In this document: positions 40,834-53,360 of the stretch, one piece after another
Numbering within the stretch: the first letter of the stretch is position 1
Layout of the letters: each line of letters opens with the position of its first letter
Assembly (NCBI GenBank): GCA_037447655.1
Contig: JBBHKE010000344.1
Location: 1 to 59,127, forward strand
Source: Zygnema cylindricum
Lineage: Eukaryota > Streptophyta > Zygnematophyceae > Zygnematales > Zygnemataceae
Direction: 5' to 3'
DNA length: 59,127 nucleotides
Made by a program: the position numbers and the translations under genes
Notes under the pieces: model-generated
Seen by the model: the letters and a program-made list of their open reading frames with translations, nothing else
What the model was told of the DNA's origin: nothing
Database searches by the model: none

Positions 40834-41291
40834 CATAGTTCAAAAGTAGGTGAAAGTACACCCATACACTATGCCTATTGTACTCAAAAAATACAATATA
40901 CCCTTAAGACCCATATTGTATTGGCCGCAAAATGAAATAAAACAGTAACAGGGTTGAGTTGCACATCGTTCGATAGAGAATTAAACGTCATGTCTAAATT
41001 TTGAAAAACATTCGGACAATAAATTATTTTTGTGTGAGTTTTGAGGTATTTTATATTTAAACCGTCAGATTTGGACGATAGGACGGTCGTTGATCAAAGT
41101 AACGACTTAAGAAGATCACATGAAAATCCCATAACACAACTTATGATAGGACTATCGTCAGATTTTGGACGATCGGACGGTCGTTGATAAAAGTAGCGAC
41201 TTAAGAAGATCACACGAAAAGACCATAACACAACTTACGATAAAGGCGCCGACAAAAGGCCTACAATTGAATCGCCTACTTTTGAACTATG
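40834..41291. mobile_element. hAT-like non-autonomous TIR element, 458 bp, perfect 8-bp TSD
   Basis: Left end CATAGTTCAAAAGTAGG; the right end is its exact inverse. The direct flanks ATTTGCAG (40826-40833 and 41292-41299) are a perfect 8-bp target duplication, and the arms show the single, empty ATTTGCAG site (about 25487). Inside, a unit of about 93 bp (GGACGGTCGTTGAT, CGACTTAAGAAGATCACA) is repeated twice in tandem. No coding. Confidence 0.85.
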
Positions 41292-41568
41292 ATTTGCAGT
41301 ATGGGAAGCGGTTGTTACTGCGACAGTCGCACGTACGTGTTTACACGTACGTGTTTACAGGAAAAATATTTAACCCCGTATGCGCTACGCGAGAAATATT
41401 TAAAGGCACGGAAGCGCACTAAACTTACCTCAACATTGTACGAAGAAGCGAACCACAGTACGGACAGTCGTTCAATCTTACCATGCCTTTGCCACGTGGC
41501 AAGATGCTTGCGAACCCGCTAAAATGTTACAATTTTGCACGTGCGATGGACTCGCGGTTTTTTAAGCC

Positions 41569-41576
41569 TATATAAA
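41569..41576 (+). promoter_or_regulatory. TATA box of the third FkbM copy
   Basis: TATATAAA about 165 bp upstream of the start codon, aligned with TACATAAA in the arms. A pyrimidine tract (CTCTCTCT) follows at 41613-41632. Confidence 0.45.
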
Positions 41577-42079
41577 TCATTTTGTTGTACCATAATTCTA
41601 CAAGCTCAGAATCCCTCTCTCTCTCTCTCTCTACTCTCTCCCTTATCCTTCCCCTGGTTGTTTTTTCTTTCGTTTAATACTACAACACTATAATACCCAA
41701 CAATCAGTTTATACATAGAACCTTGAATCCCCAAAATGGTGAAATCATTTGTTTTAGTTTTTTTGATTTCTTTTGTTGGCATTATCGAATTGTGTTCATG
41801 TTTGGAGGAAATTCCACAATTGCAAAATGTTGTCCAAAATGTCGAAAAAGTAATCGACAATGGAGGAAATACTGGCACCAAAATTAGTGTTTCCGAGGAA
41901 TTCGATCTGAACAGTAGGATGATGAAGATCGATTTGGGAAATTCGAACGCACTTTCGCGTAAGATTTCTCGCATTTCTCGTATTTTCCCATGAACTTGAG
42001 GTGTTTTTTTTTTTTTGATTCTCGAGGTTTTTTTATCAAGAAGAAGGTCAATTAATATGAAATGAAAATCGGAACATGG

Positions 42080-42725
42080 TGTCGCTCTGGGTCGGTCATC
42101 CGAACTAACGAGGAGAGTTCCTCGTAGTCACGGATAGCTTAGACCGGCCACAAGTCAATACACGCAGAGTAGTCACGGATAGCTTAGACCGGCCACAAGT
42201 CAATACACGCAGAGGGGCTTATGGAGTCACATAAATAGTTAGACAGGAGAGATAGGAAAAATTATGGAGGGATATAATTAGCAAACAGATAAAGTAGGCA
42301 AAGAGACAGAATAGAATTGTAAGGAAGCCGTAGCTTTAATAAATGGTCCTTTTAGGACAGTGTTACAAAAAACTTTCTCTAATAAAGCCAGATTCTATTC
42401 CTTGTCTCACATGACTATGTCTGAACTGCTATTCTTGCATTAATGGATGAACGGTATCTATCTTGTCTCTTCTGAGTGCTATTTGTATTCTAATGCTATC
42501 TGTGTGAATAAAACACTCTCTAATGTGGTCCAATGAAGTGATGCCTACACCTGCTTGTTCATATAAACCTGACTATATACAATTGCATGATTGTTGAAAT
42601 CGTGCATCTCCACGTCGTCCAAATCCTGACGTCTGTCCGTACAAATAATACTGTTCCATGATGTGACATCGGTCACACAAAATAGGCGGGACCGATATTG
42701 CCCAAAATCGCCTATAAAATCAACA
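42080..42725. mobile_element. Solo LTR, 646 bp, in intron 1 of the FkbM pseudogene
   Basis: Begins TGTCGCTCTGGG and ends AAAATCAACA, flanked by the 5-bp duplication CATGG (42075-42079 and 42726-42730). The arm copies have an uninterrupted ACATGG at the equivalent intron position. It contains a 45-bp tandem duplication at 42126-42214 (AGTCACGGATAGCTTAGACC start). Confidence 0.82.
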
Positions 42726-43675
42726 CATGGAAGAGTGAAAAAAGGCAGGGCTACTTTTTATTTATTTTATTGCATTTAATAATTTGAATGAAAAGTGGAT
42801 TGTGAAACAGAAGTAAATTGGGGGAAGATAAAACAACTGGAAAAAATTGTCTAGTTAAATCTGAATATAAAGGCATTAGAAAAAGTAAAACCCGAGCAAT
42901 TGATTAAAACGTCTTTCATGGAACTGAAAAAATTTGAAATGAAAATTTATAACCGTATGAACATTGTCGGAAGAACATATTGAATTTTACTGAGTTTTTT
43001 TTTTGGAGAGTGTTTTTTTTTTTTAAATTTGTGATTTTTTTAATAATTTTTTAATTTTTTTAGCATGTGGACAGAGAATCGCTTCCTTTTCTTCTTATTA
43101 TACTGTGAGACCATCTTAATTTATTAAATAAAAAAAGTCTACATTTTTTTTTTCCAGAACTTCCCTCCTTCGAGAAACTCATTTGCTCGCGAGAGAATGT
43201 CACGTCACAGAACGACAATGGTTTGTCGTTGTCTACTTTGCACCTTAGGTAGTGTGGACAAAAAAACAATCCGAAGATTTGCGTAAATGTACACTGATCA
43301 ATTATTAGCGTTAACATCTTATATTAACATGTTATAGTATCAACTACACCAAATTATGTTTTTGCAACGTGGCTCGTTATCAACCACTTATATAAAGTGT
43401 TATTAACACTCTTTTAGGATTTCGAGTCAAAAAACACTTCTTGAAATTTGAGTGGCTAACCCTTTAATAGTGTTGGGCGGTGTAGTCTAGAGTATGTGTA
43501 CACTGGCCATCACTATTAAGTCACTAATTAAGGATGAGAAATTAAAATGTATAATAGTAATCTAGTGCAGAGAGGCGTGATTGTTGGATTGGCACGTCGA
43601 TGCCTGTTCAATACGGGGTAGAATATGGTAATACCATACTCGAAGCTGCTTAAAATAAATAGATACAGACCTGCC

Positions 43676-43775
43676 AGGGTCTACATCGAGCTGATGGGAA
43701 AAAAGGGTAGTGCGTTGACAGCTTAAGTCAAAGGTCAATGTCCCAGGTCGAGCCCTGGCCGGCTTAATATTCTCC
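43676..43775 (+). ncRNA. tRNA-like sequence, possible SINE head
   Basis: Contains a perfect five-pair anticodon-arm-like hairpin TTGAC-AGCTTAA-GTCAA followed by a T-arm-like hairpin CCAGG-TCGAGC-CCTGG (B-box-like GGTCGAGCCC). The D-arm is degenerate and the T loop is one base short. The block (about 43575-43832) is absent from intron 2 of both arm copies, so it is an insertion. A tRNA-derived SINE is the likeliest reading. Confidence 0.45.
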
Positions 43776-46700
43776 AAAGTGGGACATGCCGGATCCCGGA
43801 TTTCACGGAAATCATAACAGTGATTGTAATCCACTCATTAGTGTTGTTAGTGTGACTAAAGTGTGTTTTTAATTAGATGTTTTACACTAAGTTTGAATTC
43901 ATTAGATGTTGTTGAGAGGTTTTTGTCTAGTTTTCCCTTCTATGAGTCCACCCATCGTCTTTAGACACTACACCGTGTAAACTCTATCAGTGTTACACAC
44001 TAATAGCGATAAACAGTAATAGCGATACACGGTGTATTGGCCTCAAAAAATACTTTTTTGTGCGTCTTATCTTCCTTGTATCGGGATGGTTTAGCCATAA
44101 CAACATGATCTTAGTTTGTTTATTCGTTTGCTTTATCGTTTGTTTTATTATTTATTCGTTTGTTCTTGTGGTTGTCACTTCTTCGTTTATTTTACAAGCT
44201 TGATTCGCGCCCCGGAGAAGCCCTCTTTTGATTCTCGTAAGGATTTCAAATTTCCCTTTTGTTTTGTTTCCTCGTAAATAATGTGAAGCTATTGTTTTTT
44301 TTTTTCTACTTTCCAAATTTCGTTTCTGATTCTCCTCTTCCTTTTTACTCCGTGAAAACCATTGCCGCTTTTATGAACTATCTTCTTCCTCCGCTCCCTT
44401 TCCTTTTTTTTTAATTTTAATCTTTTTGTCTTTTCCTTTTTTTTGTCTTATTCATTTTGTCGTTTTCCCTTTTTTGTCGTTTTCCCAGCCCAAAATCCTG
44501 TGCTCGGCGGCGAGTGTTTTGCGGCAGGGGGAGAAATTCGAAGAGGAGAAACACAAACCGAAGGGATGGCTCGGGTGCGGCCCACTGATGACGCTGGACG
44601 CCCATTTGGCCGCCTTCTGGAACCCGGCGAAGGAAAATATCACTCTCGTGAATATCGGAGCGAACAAAGGTGAGAAAGAAAGTCGGTTTTTTTTTTGGGA
44701 TCTTTTTTTTGCGGGGAGTCATTTTTTTGTTATTTTTTTCGTTTTTTTGGGAGTCACCGATGTGGACCTGTTTTGGGCCGATTTAGGCCAATTTTTGAAT
44801 TTTGCAAAAGGAAGTATCGCTCCTCGTAAATGTTGGAGAGGATGAAGGTGAAAATAGAGTCTTTTTGTTTGTCAAAAGAAATCATTTTCCCAAGTTGTTC
44901 GAAATTGTCTGAAATTATCGCAAATTTCCCTCCAAATTTCGACTTTAAAACGACTTTTTATTCATCAAAACAGGAAAACTGACATTTTCTCCTTCCCCTG
45001 TTTTGCTCTTCTGCCTCCCCTCTTTTCTTTTTTCTTCTCTCCCCCCCCCCTTTTTTTTGGGTTTTTTTCAGGGTACAATCTTGTGGAGTGGATGGAGCGA
45101 TGGCAGGTGGTCAAAGGCGGTCAAAAAGTCAACCCTGCTAGCTGGAATGAGTACCTGGTACAAAAGTACAATCCGGGCAATCCCAATCAGTTTTGTGGAA
45201 GTTGTGACAATTGTCGCGTAGCGCCACTCGAATTTCCCGGTACACTTTTTTTTCGATTTATTTTCGTACCTTTTTGTACTTTTTTAAAATTTTGTAAGTT
45301 TTTTCATCTTATTATCGGTTTAGCGGAGATCCGATAATTTTCCGAACTGAAACCTAAACCTTTTTTTTTTTGTCTGTTTCTGTTTCTTTTTTCTTCTTCT
45401 CCTATTTGCCCTTTTCCCTTGAAATAAATACTTATTTTTTCAGAAAATTCGGTTTCCCGAAAAACTCGATGGAGGTGTTCACATTTACGCCCTGGAGCCG
45501 AGCATCACCAATTACAAACTTCTTTTGGAAATGAAGGTAAAACTTTCTCCTCAAATTTGTCTCAAAATTTTCTCTAATGTTGCCATTTTCCCCAATTTTT
45601 TCCTCAAATTTTCTTCCAATTTCCCAAATTTTGTTGAATATTTGCTTTTGCCAAAACTTCGTGATTTTCTAATTCATATTTTGGGGAAGTTGAGACTTAC
45701 GGTAATTAGTGTGGATATTTTTGGGTTCAGAAATGGTCGGGATTCGGGAAAATGACGCTTCTTCATGCGGCCGCAAGCAACGAAAGTGGAGTCGGAAGAT
45801 TTCCGGTCACCCCGTGAGACATTTTGCCTTCTCCCTCTTCTCTACTTCTCCCTCTTTCCCTCTACTCCCCTCCCTCTCCCTCTCCTCCCCATCTCCCTCT
45901 CCATCTCCCTCTCTCCCTCTCCCTCTCTTTTTCCCCATCTTTTTTACTTCTTCACATAGCCATGTAACCATATACATGGACATACAATATATACTCAATA
46001 TATGCATGCATGTATAATGAGAAGGTTCCACATCTATAATTTAAGAATGTGCTGGAAAACGAGAGTCGGAAAATTTTCGGTCAGCGAGTGAGTTTTTTCA
46101 ATTTTCTTATACTCATACACGTACACATTAATATATATTTATGTATGAATGTGTACAGTGGAAAAGCTCCAGCTATGTTGTTTTGAGGATGGGTGGAAAA
46201 ACCTTGAGTAAGTATTTTGTTGTTATCTAATTTGCTTTTTTGTTTGTTTGTTTATTAATTGTTTATTTGTTTCAGATTGGGATACACTCTTGCTTCTTTG
46301 GACGATAACTCGGAGACAAATTCCATCGATGTTAGAATCTTTACTGTCGACGAATTCATGGAGGAACACAACCTCCAACATATCCACTACCTCAAAATTG
46401 ACACCGAAGGGTGAGAATGTTTTCAACTTTGCGGTTTTTTTGTGTTCTCTCCCTCTCCCTCTCCTTCTCCCTCTCCCTCTCGCTCTCGCTCTCTCTTGCT
46501 CTCTTTTTTTCTTTTTGTTGTTAATGTTTCTTAATCTTTGTTTTGATGTTTTTAATTGTTTTTCAATGTTTTTTTTATGTTTTTTAATGTTTGTACGAGG
46601 TCCACCTCCTTTCCCCCTAGATCCCCTAAAGTTGTAAGCTCCTCCGTCATCCTCCTCTTGATAACTCGGATAAGATGACCCGTTGTTTTCCTCTTTTGAT

Positions 46701-47555
46701 GTTGCCTTCTCCTTCTCCGTACTCTTCAAGTGATTAATAGCCTATGCCATTGTCGGTTTCTCTCGCCCCTTGATGACCTCCTTCGCTACCGCAAACTTGC
46801 TTGAAAGACTCATCATAAGAAGAAACAACCACTCTTTTTCTGTAGGGAAGTTATTAAGTTAGTTAAGTTGCTCCATGATGACATTAAACCTTTTGACTCC
46901 ATCATCAATGGACTCGTTCTCCTTCATTCTAAACTCGATATACTCCTCAAAGAGATAATTTTCATTTGCCTCAAACCCCTTTTCAAACGCATTTTGCAAA
47001 GCGGTCCAACAATCATAAGCCCTATCATGGGTTAGATGATGTTCATGCATAGAACTAGCACAACTTTGTATTAGTGCGGTGGAGGCCGCCATAGCTTTCT
47101 TGTCCCACTTCTTTGCTCCGGCTGATCCACGACAAGATCCGGTCGTGTTTCTTCCCGGATAACGATGTCCCAAAGTTTTTTGTGAATGCTCCTCGAATGT
47201 ATCGCTTCCAAATTGCATAGTTGGAACTCGTGAAGACGATGGTATTATTAAACACTTTAAGATCATCATCTTCACTCTCTTCCTTTTCCTCATAAAGTTT
47301 AGATTTCTCTTTCTTTTTTTTAATTTTCTTTGAATTGTGTGAGTCTCCACTTACACCTCCATCTCTATCATCTCCTTGTGTTTTAAGAAACTCTTGAAAG
47401 CGTTCAAACATCCCCTCATTCATCTTCACATTTTTCTCCCCCCATTCGTTAAACTCATCATATTGTGTCCCTGTAACTCCTCATCTAGCTCCTCCAATAG
47501 GTTCCACCGAGGATTTCCCTTTTTCCACCATACCAGCAAGCGTTGCCAATAACCT

Positions 47556-47568
47556 GCTCCGATACCAA
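47556..47568 (-). other. Primer-binding site, initiator methionine tRNA type
   Basis: Minus strand reads TTGGTATCGGAGC one base after the LTR end CA. This is one mismatch from TTGGTATCAGAGC, the complement of the initiator tRNA 3' end used by most copia elements. Confidence 0.8.
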
Positions 47569-47569
47569 T

Positions 47570-48176
<607 letters not shown>

Positions 48177-49330
48177 GTCGGCCCCCTAGCTTTCCATGTT
48201 ACCCTCAATCTTGCCTCAAATTGAGCATCTGTGTGCCAAATAACAAAGGATGTTAATTTTCCACCCTTTTCCACAACAGTTTCAACATCTTTGTCGCATT
48301 CTATGCGAGAGAATTTAGGAAGGATACCAAAAAACAACGGCTTTGACATTTCCAAAGGTTATTGGACACCTTGTGCGGAGTGGCCTCTTTTGTCGGATTC
48401 CTTTGTATTATAAAACACATGATCATATACTCTATGGCCCCTTAAAAACGGCGCGCGCCCCCCTCCCGATCTCCCTCTTTTTTTGATCACGCGCAACCGT
48501 GATTGGGCATCACAATTGCCTCAGCGTTTTATTGCCCACCTCCCAAGATGGAATTATCACTCACTTACATTCCTTTTCAGTTAGTAACTCACCAACATTG
48601 CAGAAGCATACAAACCCACCCACAACTACATCGGCCGTCACCGACTCCACCACAAACATGCCCTTAAGCACACCACCAATACCCACTATTAACCATATTC
48701 CATCAATTCTTCGTCAATCTCACAAATTCACCTTCCCATTTTGTCTTTTGTCGTTCCCCTTATCTTCGGGAACAATCCCACTCTCTAGCTTCAGTTTCTC
48801 TTTCACATCAACCCCCGTCACGACCTCGGTCTCCTCGTGATGGTCTATTTGTTACGAAACGTGTCTTAAAACAACACATCCTCCATTTTTTGCCCATTAT
48901 GCACGACACCTTTTGTTTCGAAGCTGGCAACATCTCAAACATAAAACACAGGACCTTTTATAGTGTTTTGTCCTAGATGTGTCGAGTTGTACGTTACAAG
49001 GAGAATGTCACAAGATATTTCAAAGCCTACAAAAGGATGAAAGTGGTTATTTTGCTTCTTGCTCTTATCCACTCCACTCTAATTCACATTCGTCGACAAA
49101 TTTCTCGGAGTCATTTGCAATTCGTTAGACACCTTGATGTTTTTGGGTGTTACCAATTAGGCTACCCTCGTCCGTGTCTATAAACACGTATCCCCTATCA
49201 TCTTCATGAACATATCGAAACAAATTTTCGTTTTATTTTGAATTTATTGGCTAATGATAGTTATAATGATGCCTCGTGGTACCTTTTATTCATGTGTCCA
49301 ACTTAGGTATTAGTTTAGGCACCCTGAGGG
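48177..49330. other. No gene recognised; Ser/Thr/Pro-rich open frame
   Basis: An open frame at 48499-48840 (113 residues) is rich in Pro, Ser and Thr but has no recognisable domain. It may be the 5' part of the RT element that follows, since both run on the plus strand, but this is a guess. Confidence 0.35.
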
Positions 49331-50936
49331 GTAGCAAGTGGTGCTTGTGAGGCCAGTGCTTGGTGCCTAAACTTTAAGCAAGGCGATTGGGAGTCTTTGC
49401 AACGATAGCACACTTCTCGAGTAATTCGTCTTTGCGTAACACCTCTTCGACATTGCGCCATGTTACCAAGCTCCAATGCGAGAGTGCTATGTGTTGTTTT
49501 CGTTTATTGTCGAACGATATTTTTAGCCTTTCACGCCCACTTCATATTTGGAAGCAATAGTTGAAGCTTTGTGTTTCCTACACCCTTGAATACATGACGA
49601 TATTGTTACCTTTGTTCAAAGGCATGATCCTCTTGAAATGTTTACTTTAGATCGTAAAGCTTTTACCAAAACACTGATTTGGTCTCTCACCTTTTGGTGG
49701 CGGTCTATCCGTCATGGTTTATTATTATTTTTTTAGAAATATTTCCTATTTAAAATTCACCCATAAGCTTAGATCTCCCACTTAAGGTGGCATTGGAGAT
49801 GGCTCGTGGACACTTTCCCAACAATGTTATCTCACTCCGTTCTCTCACACGACTTCAGGTTCTTTCTAAGCCCGTTGGAAGGATCCGCCCGATCATCGTT
49901 GAAGTTGTATTGTACCATTTGGTGGCTTGCGCTATATTGATCTAACTCAAAGGAACATGTCAAAACCGTTTTTCACTGCATCAACGTGTGTTGTTAAGAA
50001 AATGCTCCACAAAGCAGTTGTCCATGACTTACGAGTTGTTTAAGGTGTTCATCCGGATTGGTTGGTCGTTCAAGTGGATGTGGGTAACGTTTTCATCACT
50101 ATTGGTCCTAATGGTATCTTTTGAGACATGAGACATGCACCTTCACATGTGACCAAACTCGATTTTTTTGTTCTAGCTTTTTATCTTTCGCCTATTTTGT
50201 TACACCTTCCACTTGGGGCTCTTTTGGGTGATATTGCCACCATATAGTATCAAAATGGCACTCTCCAAGATGGTATTTTATGGGATTAAGCTATTTTCTA
50301 AACCATCTTAGTGTGTGGCTTGGTGGTCGCTGGGTTTAACGTTAAACTTCCCCCTCCCCACAAGTTTTGTGTTGCATTGTCGGTCAAAGGTAAAAAGGAT
50401 TTAGGTTGCCCTCTTCCAACCCCTTCTTTTGTCAAGTGTTTTTAGAGGACCTTTCCCGTAGTATCGATCTTCTAAAGCTTTCAAACTCACAAGTGGCCTT
50501 TGCTATTTTGACATGTTTGTTTTGCTCCGCGCCCTCTATATCTTGCGCAAAGTTCATCACCAACGACTTTTTTTTCGTCTTCCCTTAAGGAATTTGGCAA
50601 CAAATTTTTTGAATGTGGTTCACCATCAAATTGGCAATGGGATTTTTGAACTTTTGTAAAGGCCGCTTGCTCTTTAATAAGAAAGCCTCCCAATTTTAAA
50701 TGGTAGTTTATGTTTGATTCTCGTTGCCAACACTGCGACAACGACATATTTGAGTAGTTCGGTTTTGGTGGCGCGTACCATTATTTCTCGTTTTATTGTT
50801 GATGATGTCCATGTTGTACCTTAGATGGAGAAAGGTCTCTTAGCATTTCAACAAGCCCTCATTTTTGCTCTTGCACTAGTGCCTCTCGACGCAAAAAAAT
50901 AGGGTTCCAACTTTTCAATCTCTCAGTGTTGACACT
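49331..50936 (+). pseudogene. Decayed non-LTR-type reverse transcriptase element, part 1
   Basis: Fragments in shifting plus frames show the RT order: LSKPVGRIRPIIV (fingers, where families of this type have a KPDGGxRPI-like motif), a HPDWLVVQVDVGNVFITI segment (first catalytic aspartate, normally VDxxNAFN), HAPSHVTKLDFFVLAFY, and a CxxC-type CQHC near 50730. Stops and frameshifts are frequent. The style matches non-LTR RTs of the plant/protist type rather than copia or gypsy. I do not see a YADD motif, which may have decayed. The element is interrupted by a hAT-like insertion at 50945. Confidence 0.55.
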
Positions 50937-50944
50937 ATGGGAAC
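50937..50944. repeat. Target-site duplication ATGGGAAC, left copy
   Basis: Pairs with TTGGGAAC at 51771-51778; seven of eight positions match. Confidence 0.7.
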
Positions 50945-51770
50945 TAGTGTTGGGTATCGAGGACCGTTTGTCGATATTCGATATATATATATCGAATTAC
51001 AGGTACCCGATAATCGATATATCGTTTTGATATATCGAAAATCAAATTATCGTGATATATCCCAATATATTGCCAATATATCGTATCGACGATATATCGA
51101 GGCATTTAAAAAAAAATAAAAAATCACAAGTCTCTAAAGTCATGTGCCTTCGAACAAGGTGACTGAAAATCTTTGCCGAAAAGAAGTACGTTTTTCCCCT
51201 GAAAGTCAGCAGAGTGAAGGAGATCTCTGAGGTACATTGACGCGGTACACTTGCGAAGTACACGTACGTAAAACGAAAGTACGGATTTCCATATGAAAAT
51301 GGTCGATTTCAAATCTTTGACGATTTTAGAGATTTGATCGTCAACTTACAAGTAACCACTCAAATTAAAAAACGTATGTAAATACTACTTACAGACGATA
51401 CGTGATGTAACCGAGGCCTCTGTATTAGAGAAATTTTGTTGTCCGTACTATTACAACGACATCCTGATGCAACCATACCCCAAATAAGTAACTATTTGAA
51501 TTACAGCATTAGTATTTTTTTGTCGGTTACTTTTTGCGGCGTCTACTTTTAAGCAAAGGAACGAAAATCACGCCGTATGTCGCGTATCAGACAATTTGTC
51601 TTTATCGCTAAAATAGCATATTATATAAAATATTATTTTTTTAAAATATAATATATCGCGATAATTTATGTTGGTCTCGGTACGATATATCGAGGATTCT
51701 GCTCGATCGATATTCTATATATCGAATATCGAAATTATCGCGATATGAAATTACCCGATACCCAACACTA
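50945..51770. mobile_element. hAT-like non-autonomous element, 826 bp
   Basis: Perfect 15-bp terminal inverted repeat TAGTGTTGGGTATCG, flanked by an 8-bp duplication with one mismatch. TAGTGTTGGG-type termini with 8-bp duplications are typical of hAT elements. Subterminal sequence is packed with TATCGATA-type palindromes on both sides (50975-51090 and 51650-51760). No transposase frame is present. Confidence 0.85.
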
Positions 51771-51778
51771 TTGGGAAC

Positions 51779-52678
51779 ACATATGTGAATAAGTAGTCGC
51801 CGTTTGCTTTGGGAACCACTTACAATCCATACCTTCCACTAAATCGCGTGCTCATTTAAGTTTGTGTCGTAAGCACGCGCCTTGTGCGAGGCTACAAGCC
51901 ACACCAACTTTTTGGACACTTTTTTTGTCATCTAATAAATTTCCATATGCTTTATGCCTACGTCGGGCTTTGCCTTATCATTCACTTTTAAAGGGAGGGG
52001 GGGGGGCATTGTGCGGCAACCAACCTAATGATGCTGAAATAATACATTTACTTCACTACCGACATGGTGGGGAGCGTACTGTCGCGGATGATTTGGCGCG
52101 GATGATTTGGCGGGAGATGCAACAGCTACACCCTAAAACAAGAGATTTCTCATTTACTCCCTCCTCAGCTCCGATCCAAGGGTTCTCAAAGCCCTCGGGT
52201 TGACTTTGTTTTCCTCCATGGTGTTTAGTGGACCCTTGGTGATGTGGTCCTCATGATCGAACTGGGACACACGTTGCTTCTCACACAACTTTACATACAG
52301 GTGTTGCGGCTCGGGATGTAGTGGCTTCGAAGGAAAGAGATTACGCTGACAGAGACTTGTCGGGATTAGTTTTTCCAATTTGTGGGGGACATTTTATGAT
52401 CTTTGGACAAGTCATTCGACAACTTTCTCCGCCAATGGGCGTGAAAAACATTTGAATCCAAGGGTCTAAGTAGTCTTTCGCTAAGCCATTTAGCTACCCT
52501 CTACCGTCAACGTGTATCATTTGCCCTTCAACAAGCCCAAGCTGCGGCCTTCTCGAAGTACGGTGTCCGCTAAACCTTTTAGCTACCCTCTACCGTCAAC
52601 GTGTATCATTTGCCCTTCAACGAGCCCAAGCTGCGGTCTTCTTGAAGAACGACGGCCTTCTCGAAGTACGGTGGCAGG
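51779..52678 (+). pseudogene. Decayed non-LTR-type element, part 2 (C-terminal domain)
   Basis: Continues the RT element after the hAT insertion. YRHGGERTVADDLARMIWREM, then (next frame) SQSPRVDFVFLHGV and LYRQRVSFALQQAQAAAF, resemble the region downstream of the RT in such elements. The final part is tandemly duplicated: units begin CGCTAA(G/A)CC at 52479 and 52568 (89 bp). Confidence 0.5.
52479..52675 (+). repeat. 89-bp tandem duplication
   Basis: Two copies of a unit containing TTTAGCTACCCTCTACCGTC and TTTGCCCTTCAAC(A/G)AGCCC. A second, smaller duplication of CTTCTCGAAGTACGGTG follows at about 52658. Confidence 0.85.
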
Positions 52679-53360
52679 GGACGGGGGGGTCTTCTAGGTC
52701 GTCCACTAAGGGACCCGTCCAATCCATGATCTCTGTGGTTGTGGACCTTTGCTTGGTTGTGGGTAGACTGCTCTTGGTTATGTATTTTATAGGCCGCCAT
52801 ATTTGGTATATGTGGATATTTGTTTTTTTTTGTGGTGCTTTATTTATTTTATTATTTTAGACGTTGCTTATATTTTTGTGATTCTTTAACTGTTTTTTTC
52901 AGTTTTATCCCTTTTGAACACATATGGTTTTACCGTCGCACTAATGATAACAAAGGCTTCTCTTTGTGGAACGTAAGTCGTGAATTTTGGTGTAAAGAAA
53001 CACTGTTATCAATTCTATTTTGGGTTTCCGCGATGTGCTGTTAACGGTGTACGTTCCATGAAATCCTAATAAAAAAATTCCACTCGTACGAAGTATTTGG
53101 TACGGATTTGACGGATTGCCAAGGTCTTTCAACGCAAGTAGGTCTAACGAACGGTCATCAGCAAGTTCAGACTGTTACCATGCGTCTGTTGGATCGTTAA
53201 ATAAAAATTGAAAATTTCCACTCAAAATAAATACACAAAATTCAGACAATATTCATAGCGGAAGCTCATAAATTTTTATATATATGATAACATATATTGA
53301 TAAAAATCGCTGTTGTTGAAATCGTGCGAATTTTTCCTTTTCTCCGATTGAAACGCATAA
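52679..53360. other. Intergenic, no gene seen
   Basis: T-rich and GTACG-containing sequence. Short open frames lack recognisable motifs. Confidence 0.55.

Larger units (their letters stand above)
41736..46410 (+). pseudogene. FkbM methyltransferase-like gene, third copy, broken and truncated
   Basis: Eight of ten exons can be aligned: 41736-41958, 43158-43220, 44198-44236, 44489-44669, 45072-45239, 45444-45536, 45731-45813 and 46276-46410. The signal peptide (MVKSFVLVFLISFVGIIELC) and the SAM loop VNIGANKG are still readable. Lesions: the exon 3 acceptor has changed from CAGG to CAAG, moving the usable AG by one base and exposing a TGA; exon 4 lacks 14 nt at its start; exon 6 has a one-base insertion; exons 9 and 10 are missing because intron 8 runs into a copia fragment at 46596. 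Introns 1 and 2 contain later insertions. Exon-level similarity to the arm copies is high, so decay is fairly recent. Confidence 0.88.

Noticed and set aside
46140-46200. Extra exon in FkbM intron 7 (GTACAG acceptor and GTAAGT donor in the third copy)
   Set aside because: It would bring in a stop, and the arms lack the acceptor.
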